From NCBI GenBank assembly GCA_026874595.1, contig CM049320.1, positions 798,001-862,000 on the forward strand: a stretch of DNA of 64,000 nt. The letters run 5' to 3'. The notes below the pieces were generated by a model that worked only from the letters and a program-made list of their open reading frames with translations, was not told the origin of the DNA and made no database searches. Below, one piece after another: positions 51,728-64,000 of this stretch (positions are counted from its first letter, which is position 1; every line of letters begins with the position of its first letter). The translations under genes and the position numbers were made by a program. This stretch comes from Sipunculus nudus. Taxonomy: Eukaryota; Annelida; Sipuncula; Golfingiida; Sipunculidae.

Positions 51728-54700
51728 TATATTTGTCTGCTCTTACTCGTGTTTGACTATTTATGCGTTTGTTATCTGTTCTGCGTATATTTGTTTGCTC
51801 ATTTTCCTTTTTGCCTATTTATACGTTTGTTATCTGTTCGGTGTATATTTGTTTGCTCTTACGCGTGTTTACCTATTTATACATCTGTTATCTGTTCATG
51901 GTATATTTGTCTGCTCTTACTCGGGTTTACCTATTTATACGTTTGTTTACTGTTCTGTGTATATTTGTTTGCTCATACTTGTGTTTGTCTACTTAAATGT
52001 TTGTTATCTGTTCTTGGTAAATTTGTCTGCTCTTACTCGTGTTTACCTATTTATACGTTTGTTATCTGTTCTGCGTATATTTGTTTGCTCATTTTCCTTT
52101 TTGCCTATTTATACGTTTGTTATATGTTCTGTGTATATTTGTTTGCTCTTACACGTGTTTACCTATTTATACGTCTGTTATCTGTTCTGCGTATATTTGT
52201 CTGCTCTTACTCGTGTTTACCTATTTATACGATTGTTTTCTGTTCTGTGTATATTTGTTTGCTCATACTGGTGTTTGTCTACTTAAATGATTGTTATCTG
52301 TTCTTGGTAAATTTGTCTGCTCTTACTCGTGTTTACCTATTTATACGTTTGTTATCTGTTCTGTGTATATTTGTTTGCTCATACTTGTGTTTGTCTACTT
52401 AAATGTTTGTTATCTGTTCTTGGTAAAATTGTCTGCTCTTACTCGTGTTTGACCATTTATACGTTTGTTATCTGTTCTGCGTATATTTGTTTGCCCATTT
52501 TCCTTTTAGACTATTTATACGTTTGTTATCTGTTAGGTGTATATTTGTTTGCTCTTACACGTGTTTACCTATTTGTACGTCTGTTATCTGTTCTTGGTAT
52601 ATTTGTCTGCTCTTACTCGTGTTTACCTATTTATACGATTGTTTTCTGTTCTGTGTATATTTGTTTGCTCATACTCGTGTTTATCTACTTAAATGTTTGT
52701 TATCTGTTCTTGGTATATTTGTCTGCTCTTAATCGTGTTTACCTATTAATACGTTTGTTTTCTGTTCTGTGTATATTTGTGTGCTCATACTTGTGTTTTT
52801 CTACTTAAATGTTGTTATCTGTTCTTGGTAAATTTGTCTGCTCTTACTCGTGTTTACCTATTTATACGTTTGTTATCTGTTCTGCGTATATTTGTTTGCT
52901 CATTTTCCTTTTTGCCTATTTATACGTTTGTTATCTGTTAGGTGTATATTTGTTTGCTCTTACACGTGTTTACCTATTTATACGTCTGTTATCTGTTCTT
53001 TGTATATTTGCCTGCTCTTACTCGTGTTTACCTATTTATACGATTGTTTTCTGTTCTGTGTATATTTGTTTGCTCATACTCGTGTTTACCTATTTATACG
53101 ATTGTTTTCTGTTCTGTGTATATTTGTTTGCTCTTACTCGTGTTTACCTATTTATACGATTGTTTTCTGTTCTGTGTTTATTTGTTTGCTCATACTCGTG
53201 TTTACCTATTTATACGTTTGTTATCTGTTAGGTGTATATTTGTTTGCTCTTACACGTGTTTACCTATTTATACGTCTGTTATCTGTTCTTTGTATATTTG
53301 CCTGCTCTTACTCGTGTTTACCTATTTATACGATTGTTTTCTGTTCTGTGTATATTTGTTTGCTCTTACTCGTGTTTACCTATTTATACGATTGTTTTCT
53401 GTTCTGTGTATATTTGTTTGCTCATACTCGTGTTTACCTATTTATACGATTGTTTTCTGTTCTGTGTATATTTGTTTGCTCTTACTCGTGTTTACCTATT
53501 TATACGATTGTTTTCTGTTCTGTGTATATTTGTTTGCTCTTACTCGTGTTTACCTATTTATACGATTGTTTTCTGTTCTGTGTATATTTGTTTGCTCATA
53601 CTCGTGTTTACCTATTTATACGATTGTTTTCTGTTCTGTGTATATTTGTTTGCTCATACTCGTGTTTACCTATTTATACGATTGTTTTCTGTTCTGTGTA
53701 TATTTGTTTGCTCATACTCGTGTTTACCTATTTATACGATTGTTTTCTGTTCTGTGTATATTTGTTTGCTCATACTCGTGTTTACCTATTTATACGATTG
53801 TTTTCTGTTCTGTGTATATTTGTTTGCTCTTACTCGTGTTTACCTATTTATACGATTGTTTTCTGTTCTGTGTATATTTGTTTGCTCTTACTCGTGTTTA
53901 CCTATTTATACGATTGTTTTCTGTTCTGTGTATATTTGTTTGCTCTTACTCGTGTTTACCTATTTATACGATTGTTTTCTGTTCTGTGTATATTTGTTTG
54001 CTCTTACTCGTGTTTACCTATTTATACGATTGTTTTCTGTTCTGTGTATATTTGTTTGCTCTTACTCGTGTTTACCTATTTATACGATTGTATTCTGTTC
54101 TGTGTATATTTGTTTGCTCTTACTCGTGTTTACCTATTTATACGATTGTTTTCTGTTCTGTGTATATTTGTTTGCTCATACTCGTGTTTACCTATTTATA
54201 CGATTGTTTTCTGTTCTGTGTATATTTGTTTGCTCATACTCGTGTTTACCTATTTATACGATTGTTTTCTGTTCTGTGTATATTTGTTTGCTCTTACTCG
54301 TGTTTACCTATTTATACGATTGTTTTCTGTTCTGTGTATATTTGTTTGCTCTTACTCGTGTTTACCTATTTATACGATTGTTTTCTGTTCTGTGTATATT
54401 TTGTTTGCTCATACTCGTGTTTACTTATTTATACGATTGTTTTCTGTTCTGTGTATATTTGTTTGCTCTTACTCGTGTTTACCTATTTATACGATTGTTT
54501 TCTGTTCTGTGTTTATTTGTTTGCTCATACTCGTGTTTACCTATTTATACGTTTGTTATCTGTTAGGTGTATATTTGTTTGCTCTTACACGTGTTTACCT
54601 ATTTATACGTCTGTTATTTGTTCTTTGTATATTTGCCTGCTCTTACTCGTGTTTACCTATTTATACGATTGTTTTCTGTTCTGTGTATATTTGTTTGCTC

Positions 54701-57700
54701 TTACTCGTGTTTACCTATTTATACGATTGTTTTCTGTTCTGTGTATATTTGTTTGCTCATACTCGTGTTTATCTACTTAAATGTTTGTTATCTGTTCTTG
54801 GTATATTTGTCTGCTCTTAATCGTGTTTACCTATTAATACGTTTGTTTTCTGTTCTGTGTATATTTGTGTGCTCATACTTGTGTTTTTCTACTTAAATGT
54901 TGTTATCTGTTCTTGGTAAATTTGTCTGCTCTTACTCGTGTTTACCTATTTATACGTTTGTTATCTGTTCTGCGTATATTTGTTTGCTCATTTTCCTTTT
55001 TGCCTATTTATACGTTTGTTATCTGTTAGGTGTATATTTGTTTGCTCTTACACGTGTTTACCTATTTATACGTCTGTTATCTGTTCTTTGTATATTTGCC
55101 TGCTCTTACTCGTGTTTACCTATTTATACGATTGTTTTCTGTTCTGTGTATATTTGTTTGCTCATACTCGTGTTTACCTATTTATACGATTGTTTTCTGT
55201 TCTGTGTATATTTGTTTGCTCTTACTCGTGTTTACCTATTTATACGATTGTTTTCTGTTCTGTGTTTATTTGTTTGCTCATACTCGTGTTTACCTATTTA
55301 TACGTTTGTTATCTGTTAGGTGTATATTTGTTTGCTCTTACACGTGTTTACCTATTTATACGTCTGTTATCTGTTCTTTGTATATTTGCCTGCTCTTACT
55401 CGTGTTTACCTATTTATACGATTGTTTTCTGTTCTGTGCATATTTGTTTGCTCTTACTCGTGTTTACCTATTTATACGATTGTTTTCTGTTCTGTGTATA
55501 TTTCTTTGCTCATACTCGTGTTTACCTATTTATACGTTTGCTATCTGTTCTGCGTATATTTGTTTGCTCATTTTCCTTTTTGCCTATTTATACGTTTGTT
55601 ATCTGTTAGGTGTATATTTGTTTGCTCTTACACGTGTTTACCTATTTATACGTCTGTTATCTGTTCTTTGTATATTTGCCTGCTCTTACTCGTGTTTACC
55701 TATTTATACGATTGTTTTCTGTTCTGTGTATATTTGTTTGCTCTTACTCGTGTTTACCTATTTATACGATTGTTTTCTGTTCTGTGTATATTTGTTTGCT
55801 CATACTCGTGTTTACCTATTTATACGTTTGTTATCTGTTCTGCGTATATTTGCCTGCTCTTACTCGTGTTTACCTATTTATACGATTGTTTTCTGTTCTG
55901 TGTATATTTGTTTGCTCTTACTCGTGTTTACCTATTCATACGATTGTTTTCTGTTCTGTGTATATTTGTTTGCTCTTACTCGTGTTTACCTATTTATACG
56001 ATTGTTTTCTGTTCTGTGTATATTTGTTTGCTCATACTCGTGTTTACCTATTTATACGTCTGTTATCTGTTCTTGGTATATTTGTCTGCTCTTACTCGTG
56101 TTTACCTATTTATACGTTTGCTATCTGTTCTGCGTATATTTGTTTGCTCATTTTCCTTTTTGCCTATTTATACGTTTGTTATCTGTTAGGTGTATATTTG
56201 TTTGCTCTTACACGTGTTTACCTATTTATACGTCTGTTATCTGTTCTTTGTATATTTGCCTGCTCTTACTCGTGTTTACCTATTTATACGATTGTTTTCT
56301 GTTCTGAGTATATTTGTTTGCTCATACTCGTGTTTACCTATTTATACGATTGTTTTCTGTTCTGTGTATATTTGTTTGCTCATACTCGTGTTTACCTATT
56401 TATACGTTTGCTATCTGTTCTGCGTATATTTGTTTGCTCATTTTCCTTTTTGCCTATTTATACGTTTGTTATCTGTTAGGTGTATATTTGTTTGCTCTTA
56501 CACGTGTTTACCTATTTATACGTCTGTTATCTGTTCTTTGTATATTTGCCTGCTCTTACTCGTGTTTACTTATTTATACGATTGTTTTCTGTTCTGTGTA
56601 TATTTGTTTGCTCTTACTCGTGTTTACCAATTTATACGTTTTTTTCTGTTCTGTGTATATTTGTGTGCTCATACTTGTGTTTGTCTACTTAAATGTTTGT
56701 TATCTGTTCTTGGTAAATTTGTCTGCTCTTACTCGTGTTTACCTATTTATACGTTTGTTATCTGTTCTGTGTATATTTGTTTGCTCAAACTTGTGTTTGT
56801 CTACTTAAATGTTTGTTATCTGTTCTTGGTAAATTTGTCTGCTCTTACTCGTGTTTACCTATTTATACGTTTGTTATCTGTTCTGCGTATATTTGTTTGC
56901 TCATACTTGTGTTTGTCTACTTAAATGTTTGTTATCTGTTCTTGGTAAATTTGTCTGCTCTTACTCGTGTTTACCTATTTATACGTTTGTTATCTGTTCT
57001 GCGTATATTTGTTTGCTCATACTTGTGTTTGTCTACTTAAATGATTGTTATCTGTTCTTGGTAAATTTGTCTGCTCTTACTCGTGTTTACCTATTTATAC
57101 GTTTGTTATCTGTTCTGCGTATATTTGTTTGCTCATACTTGTGTTTGTCTACTTAAATGTTTGTTATCTGTTCTTGGTAAAATTGTCTGCTCTTACTCGT
57201 GTTTGACCATTTATACGTTTGTTATCTGTTCTGCGTATATTTGTTTGCTCATTTTCCTTTTAGACTATTTATACGTTTGTTATCTGTTAGGTGTATATTT
57301 GTTTGCTCTTACACGTGTTTACCTATTTGTACGTCTGTTATCTGTTCTTGGTATATTTGTCTGCTCTTACTCGTGTTTACCTATTTATACGATTGTTTTC
57401 TGTTCTGTGTATATTTGTTTGCTCATACTCGTGTTTACCTATCTATACGTTTGCTATCTGTTCTGCGTATATTTGTTTGCTCATTTTCCTTTTTGCCTAT
57501 TTATACGTTTGTTATCTGTTAGGTGTATATTTGTTTGCTCTTACACGTGTTTACCTATTTATACGTCTGTTATCTGTTCTTTGTATATTTGCCTGCTCTT
57601 ACTCGTGTTTACCTATTTATACGATTGTTTTCTGTTCTGTGTATATTTGTTTGCTCTTACTCGTGTTTACCTATTTATACGATTGTTTTCTGTTCTGTGT

Positions 57701-60700
57701 ATATTTGTTTGCTCATACTCGTGTTTACCTATTTATACGTTTGCTATCTGTTCTGCGTATATTTGTTTGCTCATTTTCCTTTTTGCCTATTTATACGTTT
57801 GTTATCTGTTAGGTGTATATTTGTTTGCTCTTACACGTGTTTACCTATTTATACGTCTGTTATCTGTTCTTTGTATATTTGCCTGCTCTTACTCGTGTTT
57901 ACCTATTTATACGATTGTTTTCTGTTCTGTGTATATTTGTTTGCTCATACTCGTGTTTACCTATTTATACGATTGTTTTCTGTTCTGTGTATATTTGTTT
58001 GCTCTTACTCGTGTTTACCTATTTATACGATTGTTTTCTGTTCTGTGTTTATTTGTTTGCTCATACTCGTGTTTACCTATTTATACGTTTGTTATCTGTT
58101 AGGTGTATATTTGTTTGCTCTTACACGTGTTTACCTATTTATACGTCTGTTATCTGTTCTTTGTATATTTGCCTGCTCTTACTCGTGTTTACCTATTTAT
58201 ACGATTGTTTTCTGTTCTGTGTATATTTGTTTGCTCTTACTCGTGTTTACCTATTTATACGATTGTTTTCTGTTCTGTGTATATTTGTTTGCTCATACTC
58301 GTGTTTACCTATTTATACGATTGTTTTCTGTTCTGTGTATATTTGTTTGCTCTTACTCGTGTTTACCTATTTATACGATTGTTTTCTGTTCTGTGTATAT
58401 TTGTTTGCTCTTACTCGTGTTTACCTATTTATACGATTGTTTTCTGTTCTGTGTATATTTGTTTGCTCATACTCGTGTTTACCTATTTATACGATTGTTT
58501 TCTGTTCTGTGTATATTTGTTTGCTCATACTCGTGTTTACCTATTTATACGATTGTTTTCTGTTCTGTGTATATTTGTTTGCTCATACTCGTGTTTACCT
58601 ATTTATACGATTGTTTTCTGTTCTGTGTATATTTGTTTGCTCATACTCGTGTTTACCTATTTATACGATTGTTTTCTGTTCTGTGTATATTTGTTTGCTC
58701 TTACTCGTGTTTACCTATTTATACGATTGTTTTCTGTTCTGTGTATATTTGTTTGCTCTTACTCGTGTTTACCTATTTATACGATTGTTTTCTGTTCTGT
58801 GTATATTTGTTTGCTCTTACTCGTGTTTACCTATTTATACGATTGTTTTCTGTTCTGTGTATATTTGTTTGCTCTTACTCGTGTTTACCTATTTATACGA
58901 TTGTTTTCTGTTCTGTGTATATTTGTTTGCTCTTACTCGTGTTTACCTATTTATACGATTGTATTCTGTTCTGTGTATATTTGTTTGCTCTTACTCGTGT
59001 TTACCTATTTATACGATTGTTTTCTGTTCTGTGTATATTTGTTTGCTCATACTCGTGTTTACCTATTTATACGATTGTTTTCTGTTCTGTGTATATTTGT
59101 TTGCTCATACTCGTGTTTACCTATTTATACGATTGTTTTCTGTTCTGTGTATATTTGTTTGCTCTTACTCGTGTTTACCTATTTATACGATTGTTTTCTG
59201 TTCTGTGTATATTTGTTTGCTCTTACTCGTGTTTACCTATTTATACGATTGTTTTCTGTTCTGTGTATATTTTGTTTGCTCATACTCGTGTTTACTTATT
59301 TATACGATTGTTTTCTGTTCTGTGTATATTTGTTTGCTCTTACTCGTGTTTACCTATTTATACGATTGTTTTCTGTTCTGTGTTTATTTGTTTGCTCATA
59401 CTCGTGTTTACCTATTTATACGTTTGTTATCTGTTAGGTGTATATTTGTTTGCTCTTACACGTGTTTACCTATTTATACGTCTGTTATTTGTTCTTTGTA
59501 TATTTGCCTGCTCTTACTCGTGTTTACCTATTTATACGATTGTTTTCTGTTCTGTGTATATTTGTTTGCTCTTACTCGTGTTTACCTATTTATACGATTG
59601 TTTTCTGTTCTGTGTATATTTGTTTGCTCATACTCGTGTTTATCTACTTAAATGTTTGTTATCTGTTCTTGGTATATTTGTCTGCTCTTAATCGTGTTTA
59701 CCTATTAATACGTTTGTTTTCTGTTCTGTGTATATTTGTGTGCTCATACTTGTGTTTTTCTACTTAAATGTTGTTATCTGTTCTTGGTAAATTTGTCTGC
59801 TCTTACTCGTGTTTACCTATTTATACGTTTGTTATCTGTTCTGCGTATATTTGTTTGCTCATTTTCCTTTTTGCCTATTTATACGTTTGTTATCTGTTAG
59901 GTGTATATTTGTTTGCTCTTACACGTGTTTACCTATTTATACGTCTGTTATCTGTTCTTTGTATATTTGCCTGCTCTTACTCGTGTTTACCTATTTATAC
60001 GATTGTTTTCTGTTCTGTGTATATTTGTTTGCTCATACTCGTGTTTACCTATTTATACGATTGTTTTCTGTTCTGTGTATATTTGTTTGCTCTTACTCGT
60101 GTTTACCTATTTATACGATTGTTTTCTGTTCTGTGTTTATTTGTTTGCTCATACTCGTGTTTACCTATTTATACGTTTGTTATCTGTTAGGTGTATATTT
60201 GTTTGCTCTTACACGTGTTTACCTATTTATACGTCTGTTATCTGTTCTTTGTATATTTGCCTGCTCTTACTCGTGTTTACCTATTTATACGATTGTTTTC
60301 TGTTCTGTGCATATTTGTTTGCTCTTACTCGTGTTTACCTATTTATACGATTGTTTTCTGTTCTGTGTATATTTCTTTGCTCATACTCGTGTTTACCTAT
60401 TTATACGTTTGCTATCTGTTCTGCGTATATTTGTTTGCTCATTTTCCTTTTTGCCTATTTATACGTTTGTTATCTGTTAGGTGTATATTTGTTTGCTCTT
60501 ACACGTGTTTACCTATTTATACGTCTGTTATCTGTTCTTTGTATATTTGCCTGCTCTTACTCGTGTTTACCTATTTATACGATTGTTTTCTGTTCTGTGT
60601 ATATTTGTTTGCTCTTACTCGTGTTTACCTATTTATACGATTGTTTTCTGTTCTGTGTATATTTGTTTGCTCATACTCGTGTTTACCTATTTATACGTTT

Positions 60701-63700
60701 GTTATCTGTTCTGCGTATATTTGCCTGCTCTTACTCGTGTTTACCTATTTATACGATTGTTTTCTGTTCTGTGTATATTTGTTTGCTCTTACTCGTGTTT
60801 ACCTATTCATACGATTGTTTTCTGTTCTGTGTATATTTGTTTGCTCTTACTCGTGTTTACCTATTTATACGATTGTTTTCTGTTCTGTGTATATTTGTTT
60901 GCTCATACTCGTGTTTACCTATTTATACGTCTGTTATCTGTTCTTGGTATATTTGTCTGCTCTTACTCGTGTTTACCTATTTATACGTTTGCTATCTGTT
61001 CTGCGTATATTTGTTTGCTCATTTTCCTTTTTGCCTATTTATACGTTTGTTATCTGTTAGGTGTATATTTGTTTGCTCTTACACGTGTTTACCTATTTAT
61101 ACGTCTGTTATCTGTTCTTTGTATATTTGCCTGCTCTTACTCGTGTTTACCTATTTATACGATTGTTTTCTGTTCTGAGTATATTTGTTTGCTCATACTC
61201 GTGTTTACCTATTTATACGATTGTTTTCTGTTCTGTGTATATTTGTTTGCTCATACTCGTGTTTACCTATTTATACGTTTGCTATCTGTTCTGCGTATAT
61301 TTGTTTGCTCATTTTCCTTTTTGCCTATTTATACGTTTGTTATCTGTTAGGTGTATATTTGTTTGCTCTTACACGTGTTTACCTATTTATACGTCTGTTA
61401 TCTGTTCTTTGTATATTTGCCTGCTCTTACTCGTGTTTACTTATTTATACGATTGTTTTCTGTTCTGTGTATATTTGTTTGCTCTTACTCGTGTTTACCA
61501 ATTTATACGTTTTTTTCTGTTCTGTGTATATTTGTGTGCTCATACTTGTGTTTGTCTACTTAAATGTTTGTTATCTGTTCTTGGTAAATTTGTCTGCTCT
61601 TACTCGTGTTTACCTATTTATACGTTTGTTATCTGTTCTGTGTATATTTGTTTGCTCAAACTTGTGTTTGTCTACTTAAATGTTTGTTATCTGTTCTTGG
61701 TAAATTTGTCTGCTCTTACTCGTGTTTACCTATTTATACGTTTGTTATCTGTTCTGCGTATATTTGTTTGCTCATACTTGTGTTTGTCTACTTAAATGTT
61801 TGTTATCTGTTCTTGGTAAATTTGTCTGCTCTTACTCGTGTTTACCTATTTATACGTTTGTTATCTGTTCTGCGTATATTTGTTTGCTCATACTTGTGTT
61901 TGTCTACTTAAATGATTGTTATCTGTTCTTGGTAAATTTGTCTGCTCTTACTCGTGTTTACCTATTTATACGTTTGTTATCTGTTCTGCGTATATTTGTT
62001 TGCTCATACTTGTGTTTGTCTACTTAAATGTTTGTTATCTGTTCTTGGTAAAATTGTCTGCTCTTACTCGTGTTTGACCATTTATACGTTTGTTATCTGT
62101 TCTGCGTATATTTGTTTGCTCATTTTCCTTTTAGACTATTTATACGTTTGTTATCTGTTAGGTGTATATTTGTTTGCTCTTACACGTGTTTACCTATTTG
62201 TACGTCTGTTATCTGTTCTTGGTATATTTGTCTGCTCTTACTCGTGTTTACCTATTTATACGATTGTTTTCTGTTCTGTGTATATTTGTTTGCTCATACT
62301 CGTGTTTACCTATCTATACGTTTGCTATCTGTTCTGCGTATATTTGTTTGCTCATTTTCCTTTTTGCCTATTTATACGTTTGTTATCTGTTAGGTGTATA
62401 TTTGTTTGCTCTTACACGTGTTTACCTATTTATACGTCTGTTATCTGTTCTTTGTATATTTGCCTGCTCTTACTCGTGTTTACCTATTTATACGATTGTT
62501 TTCTGTTCTGTGTATATTTGTTTGCTCTTACTCGTGTTTACCTATTTATACGATTGTTTTCTGTTCTGTGTATATTTGTTTGCTCATACTCGTGTTTACC
62601 TATTTATACGTTTGCTATCTGTTCTGCGTATATTTGTTTGCTCATTTTCCTTTTTGCCTATTTATACGTTTGTTATCTGTTAGGTGTATATTTGTTTGCT
62701 CTTACACGTGTTTACCTATTTATACGTCTGTTATCTGTTCTTTGTATATTTGCCTGCTCTTACTCGTGTTTACCTATTTATACGATTGTTTTCTGTTCTG
62801 TGTATATTTGTTTGCTCTTACTCGTGTTTACCAATTTATACGTTTTTTTCTGTTCTGTGTATATTTGTGTGCTCATACTTGTGTTTGTCTACTTAAATGT
62901 TTGTTATCTGTTCTTGGTAAATTTGTCTGCTCTTACTCGTGTTTACCTATTTATACGTTTGTTATCTGTTCTGCGTATATTTGTTTGCTCATTTTCCTTT
63001 TTGCCTATTTATACGTTTGTTATCTGTTAGGTGTATATTTGTTTGCTCTTACACGTGTTTACCTATTTATACGTCTGTTATCTGTTCTTTGTATATTTGC
63101 CTGCTCTTACTCGTGTTTACCTATTTATACGATTGTTTTCTGTTCTGTGTATATTTGTTTGCTCATACTCGTGTTTACCTATTTATACGATTGTTTTCTG
63201 TTCTGTGTATATTTGTTTGCTCATACTCGTGTTTACCAATTTATACGTTTGCCATCTGTTCTGCGTATATTTGTTTGCTCATTTTCCTTTTTGCCTATTC
63301 ATACGTTTGTTATCTGTTAGGTGTATATTTGTTTGCTCTTACACGTGTTTACCTATTTATACGTCTGTTATCTGTTCTTTGTATATTTGCCTGCTCTTAC
63401 TCGTGTTTACCTATTTATACGTCTGTTATCTGTTCTTTGTATATTTGCCTGCTCTTACTCGTGTTTACCTATTTTTACGATTGTTTTCTGTTCTGTGTAT
63501 ATTTGTTTGCTCTTACTCGTGTTTACCAATTTATACGTTTTTTTCTGTTCTGTGTATATTTGTGTGCTCATACTTGTGTTTGTCTACTTAAATGTTTGTT
63601 ATCTGTTCTTGGTAAATTTGTCTGCTCTTACTCGTGTTTACCTATTTATACGTTTGTTATCTGTTCTGTGTATATTTGTTTGCTCAAACTTGTGTTTGTC

Positions 63701-64000
63701 TACTTAAATGTTTGTTATCTGTTCTTGGTAAATTTGTCTGCTCTTACTCGTGTTTACCTATTTATACGTTTGTTATCTGTTAGGTGTATATTTGTTTGCT
63801 CTTACACGTGTTTACCTATTTATACGTCTGTTATCTGTTCTTGGTATATTTGTCTGCTCTTACTCGTGTTTACCTATTTATACGATTGTTTTCTGTTCTG
63901 TGTATATTTGTTTGCTCATACTCGTGTTTACCTATTTATACGTTTGCTATCTGTTCTGCGTATATTTGTTTGCTCATTTTCCTTTTTGCCTATTTATACG
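51728..64000. repeat. 58-bp satellite array, at least 12.3 kb, continuing past the window
   Basis: The monomer is TGTATATTTGTTTGCTCTTA then CTCGTGTTTACCTATTTATACGATTGTTTTCTGTTCTG. Variant types include CATTTTCCTTTTTGCC, CTACTTAAATG and GTTAGG units. A five-monomer, 290-bp unit recurs (for example starts at 52942/53232, 55030/55320/55610, 57523/57813/58103). The stretch from about 52870 to 57740 is repeated almost without change from about 57741 to 62615, an offset of 4871 bp. The forward strand of the common monomer has no stop codon, so every frame is open; 58 is not a multiple of 3, so these frames do not encode one repeating peptide. Confidence 0.97.

Noticed and set aside
51753-63707. Dozens of long plus-strand open frames (up to 722 codons) resembling Cys/Tyr-rich membrane proteins
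   Set aside because: They come from a 58-bp satellite whose monomer lacks forward stops; all three frames are open at once, and the unit length is not a multiple of 3.

Overview
This is eukaryotic nuclear DNA: spliced genes with GT-AG introns, no operons, very many tandem repeats, a non-LTR retrotransposon and DNA-transposon debris. The gene content, plus a dispersed repeat headed by an AGCTCAGCTGAC...GTCATCTGAGCT hairpin of a kind I associate with bivalve genomes, suggests a mollusc (probably a bivalve) or a related lophotrochozoan. The species assignment is inference.

The only genes I can support are two tandem, same-strand paralogs of the Golgi carbohydrate 6-O-sulfotransferase family (CHST1/CHST3-like). 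Gene A (836-16601, 5' end outside the window) has three visible exons: 836-924, 6259-6470 and 15650-16601. Gene B (34295-46355) appears complete in five exons: 34295-34385, 39600-39667, 40185-40259, 40465-40676 and 45413-46355. These join in frame to 462 codons plus stop. Exon 1 encodes a type II signal-anchor, exons 2-3 the lumenal stem, exon 4 the 5'-phosphosulfate loop, and exon 5 the 3'-phosphate loop and C-terminal half. The PAPS-loop exon is exactly 212 nt in both genes, with the same phases.

By my boundary estimates, about 28 kb of the 64 kb is tandem repeat, in about ten families that look unrelated by eye. In and around gene A: a trinucleotide block (421-783), AT tracts with a 33-bp perfect inverted repeat (2196-2322), a 45-bp array (2985-4383), a 28/29-bp array (4509-4941), a 50-bp array of 5.4 kb (8264-13651) and a 36-bp array (13877-14350). 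Between the genes: a 29-bp array (19612-19862) and two abutting arrays with 25/50-bp and 23-bp units (22762-25856). In gene B: a 20-bp array in intron 1 (34541-34848) and a 46-bp array filling intron 4 (40747-45225), whose two ends run in the opposite orientation to its centre.

Mobile DNA: two elements with CAGnGGCGGATCC-type inverted ends and 5-bp target duplications (33140-33369, and 35515-39168, which makes up most of gene B intron 1); hairpin-headed dispersed elements (14824-15478, and 35755-38966 nested in the previous one); a pogo-like miniature element (17780-17889); a small foldback (14445-14558); inverted copies of a further family (31.6 and 32.8 kb); and a degenerate L1/Tx1-type LINE on the minus strand (about 47155-51010, insertion reaching about 51722).

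Downstream of gene B, a 58-bp satellite begins with two outlying monomers (47046-47154), is interrupted by the LINE, resumes at about 51728 and runs off the window end. It contains a 290-bp five-monomer higher-order unit and a near-identical 4871-bp tandem duplication. The very long open frames in this satellite are artefacts of a monomer that lacks stop codons.
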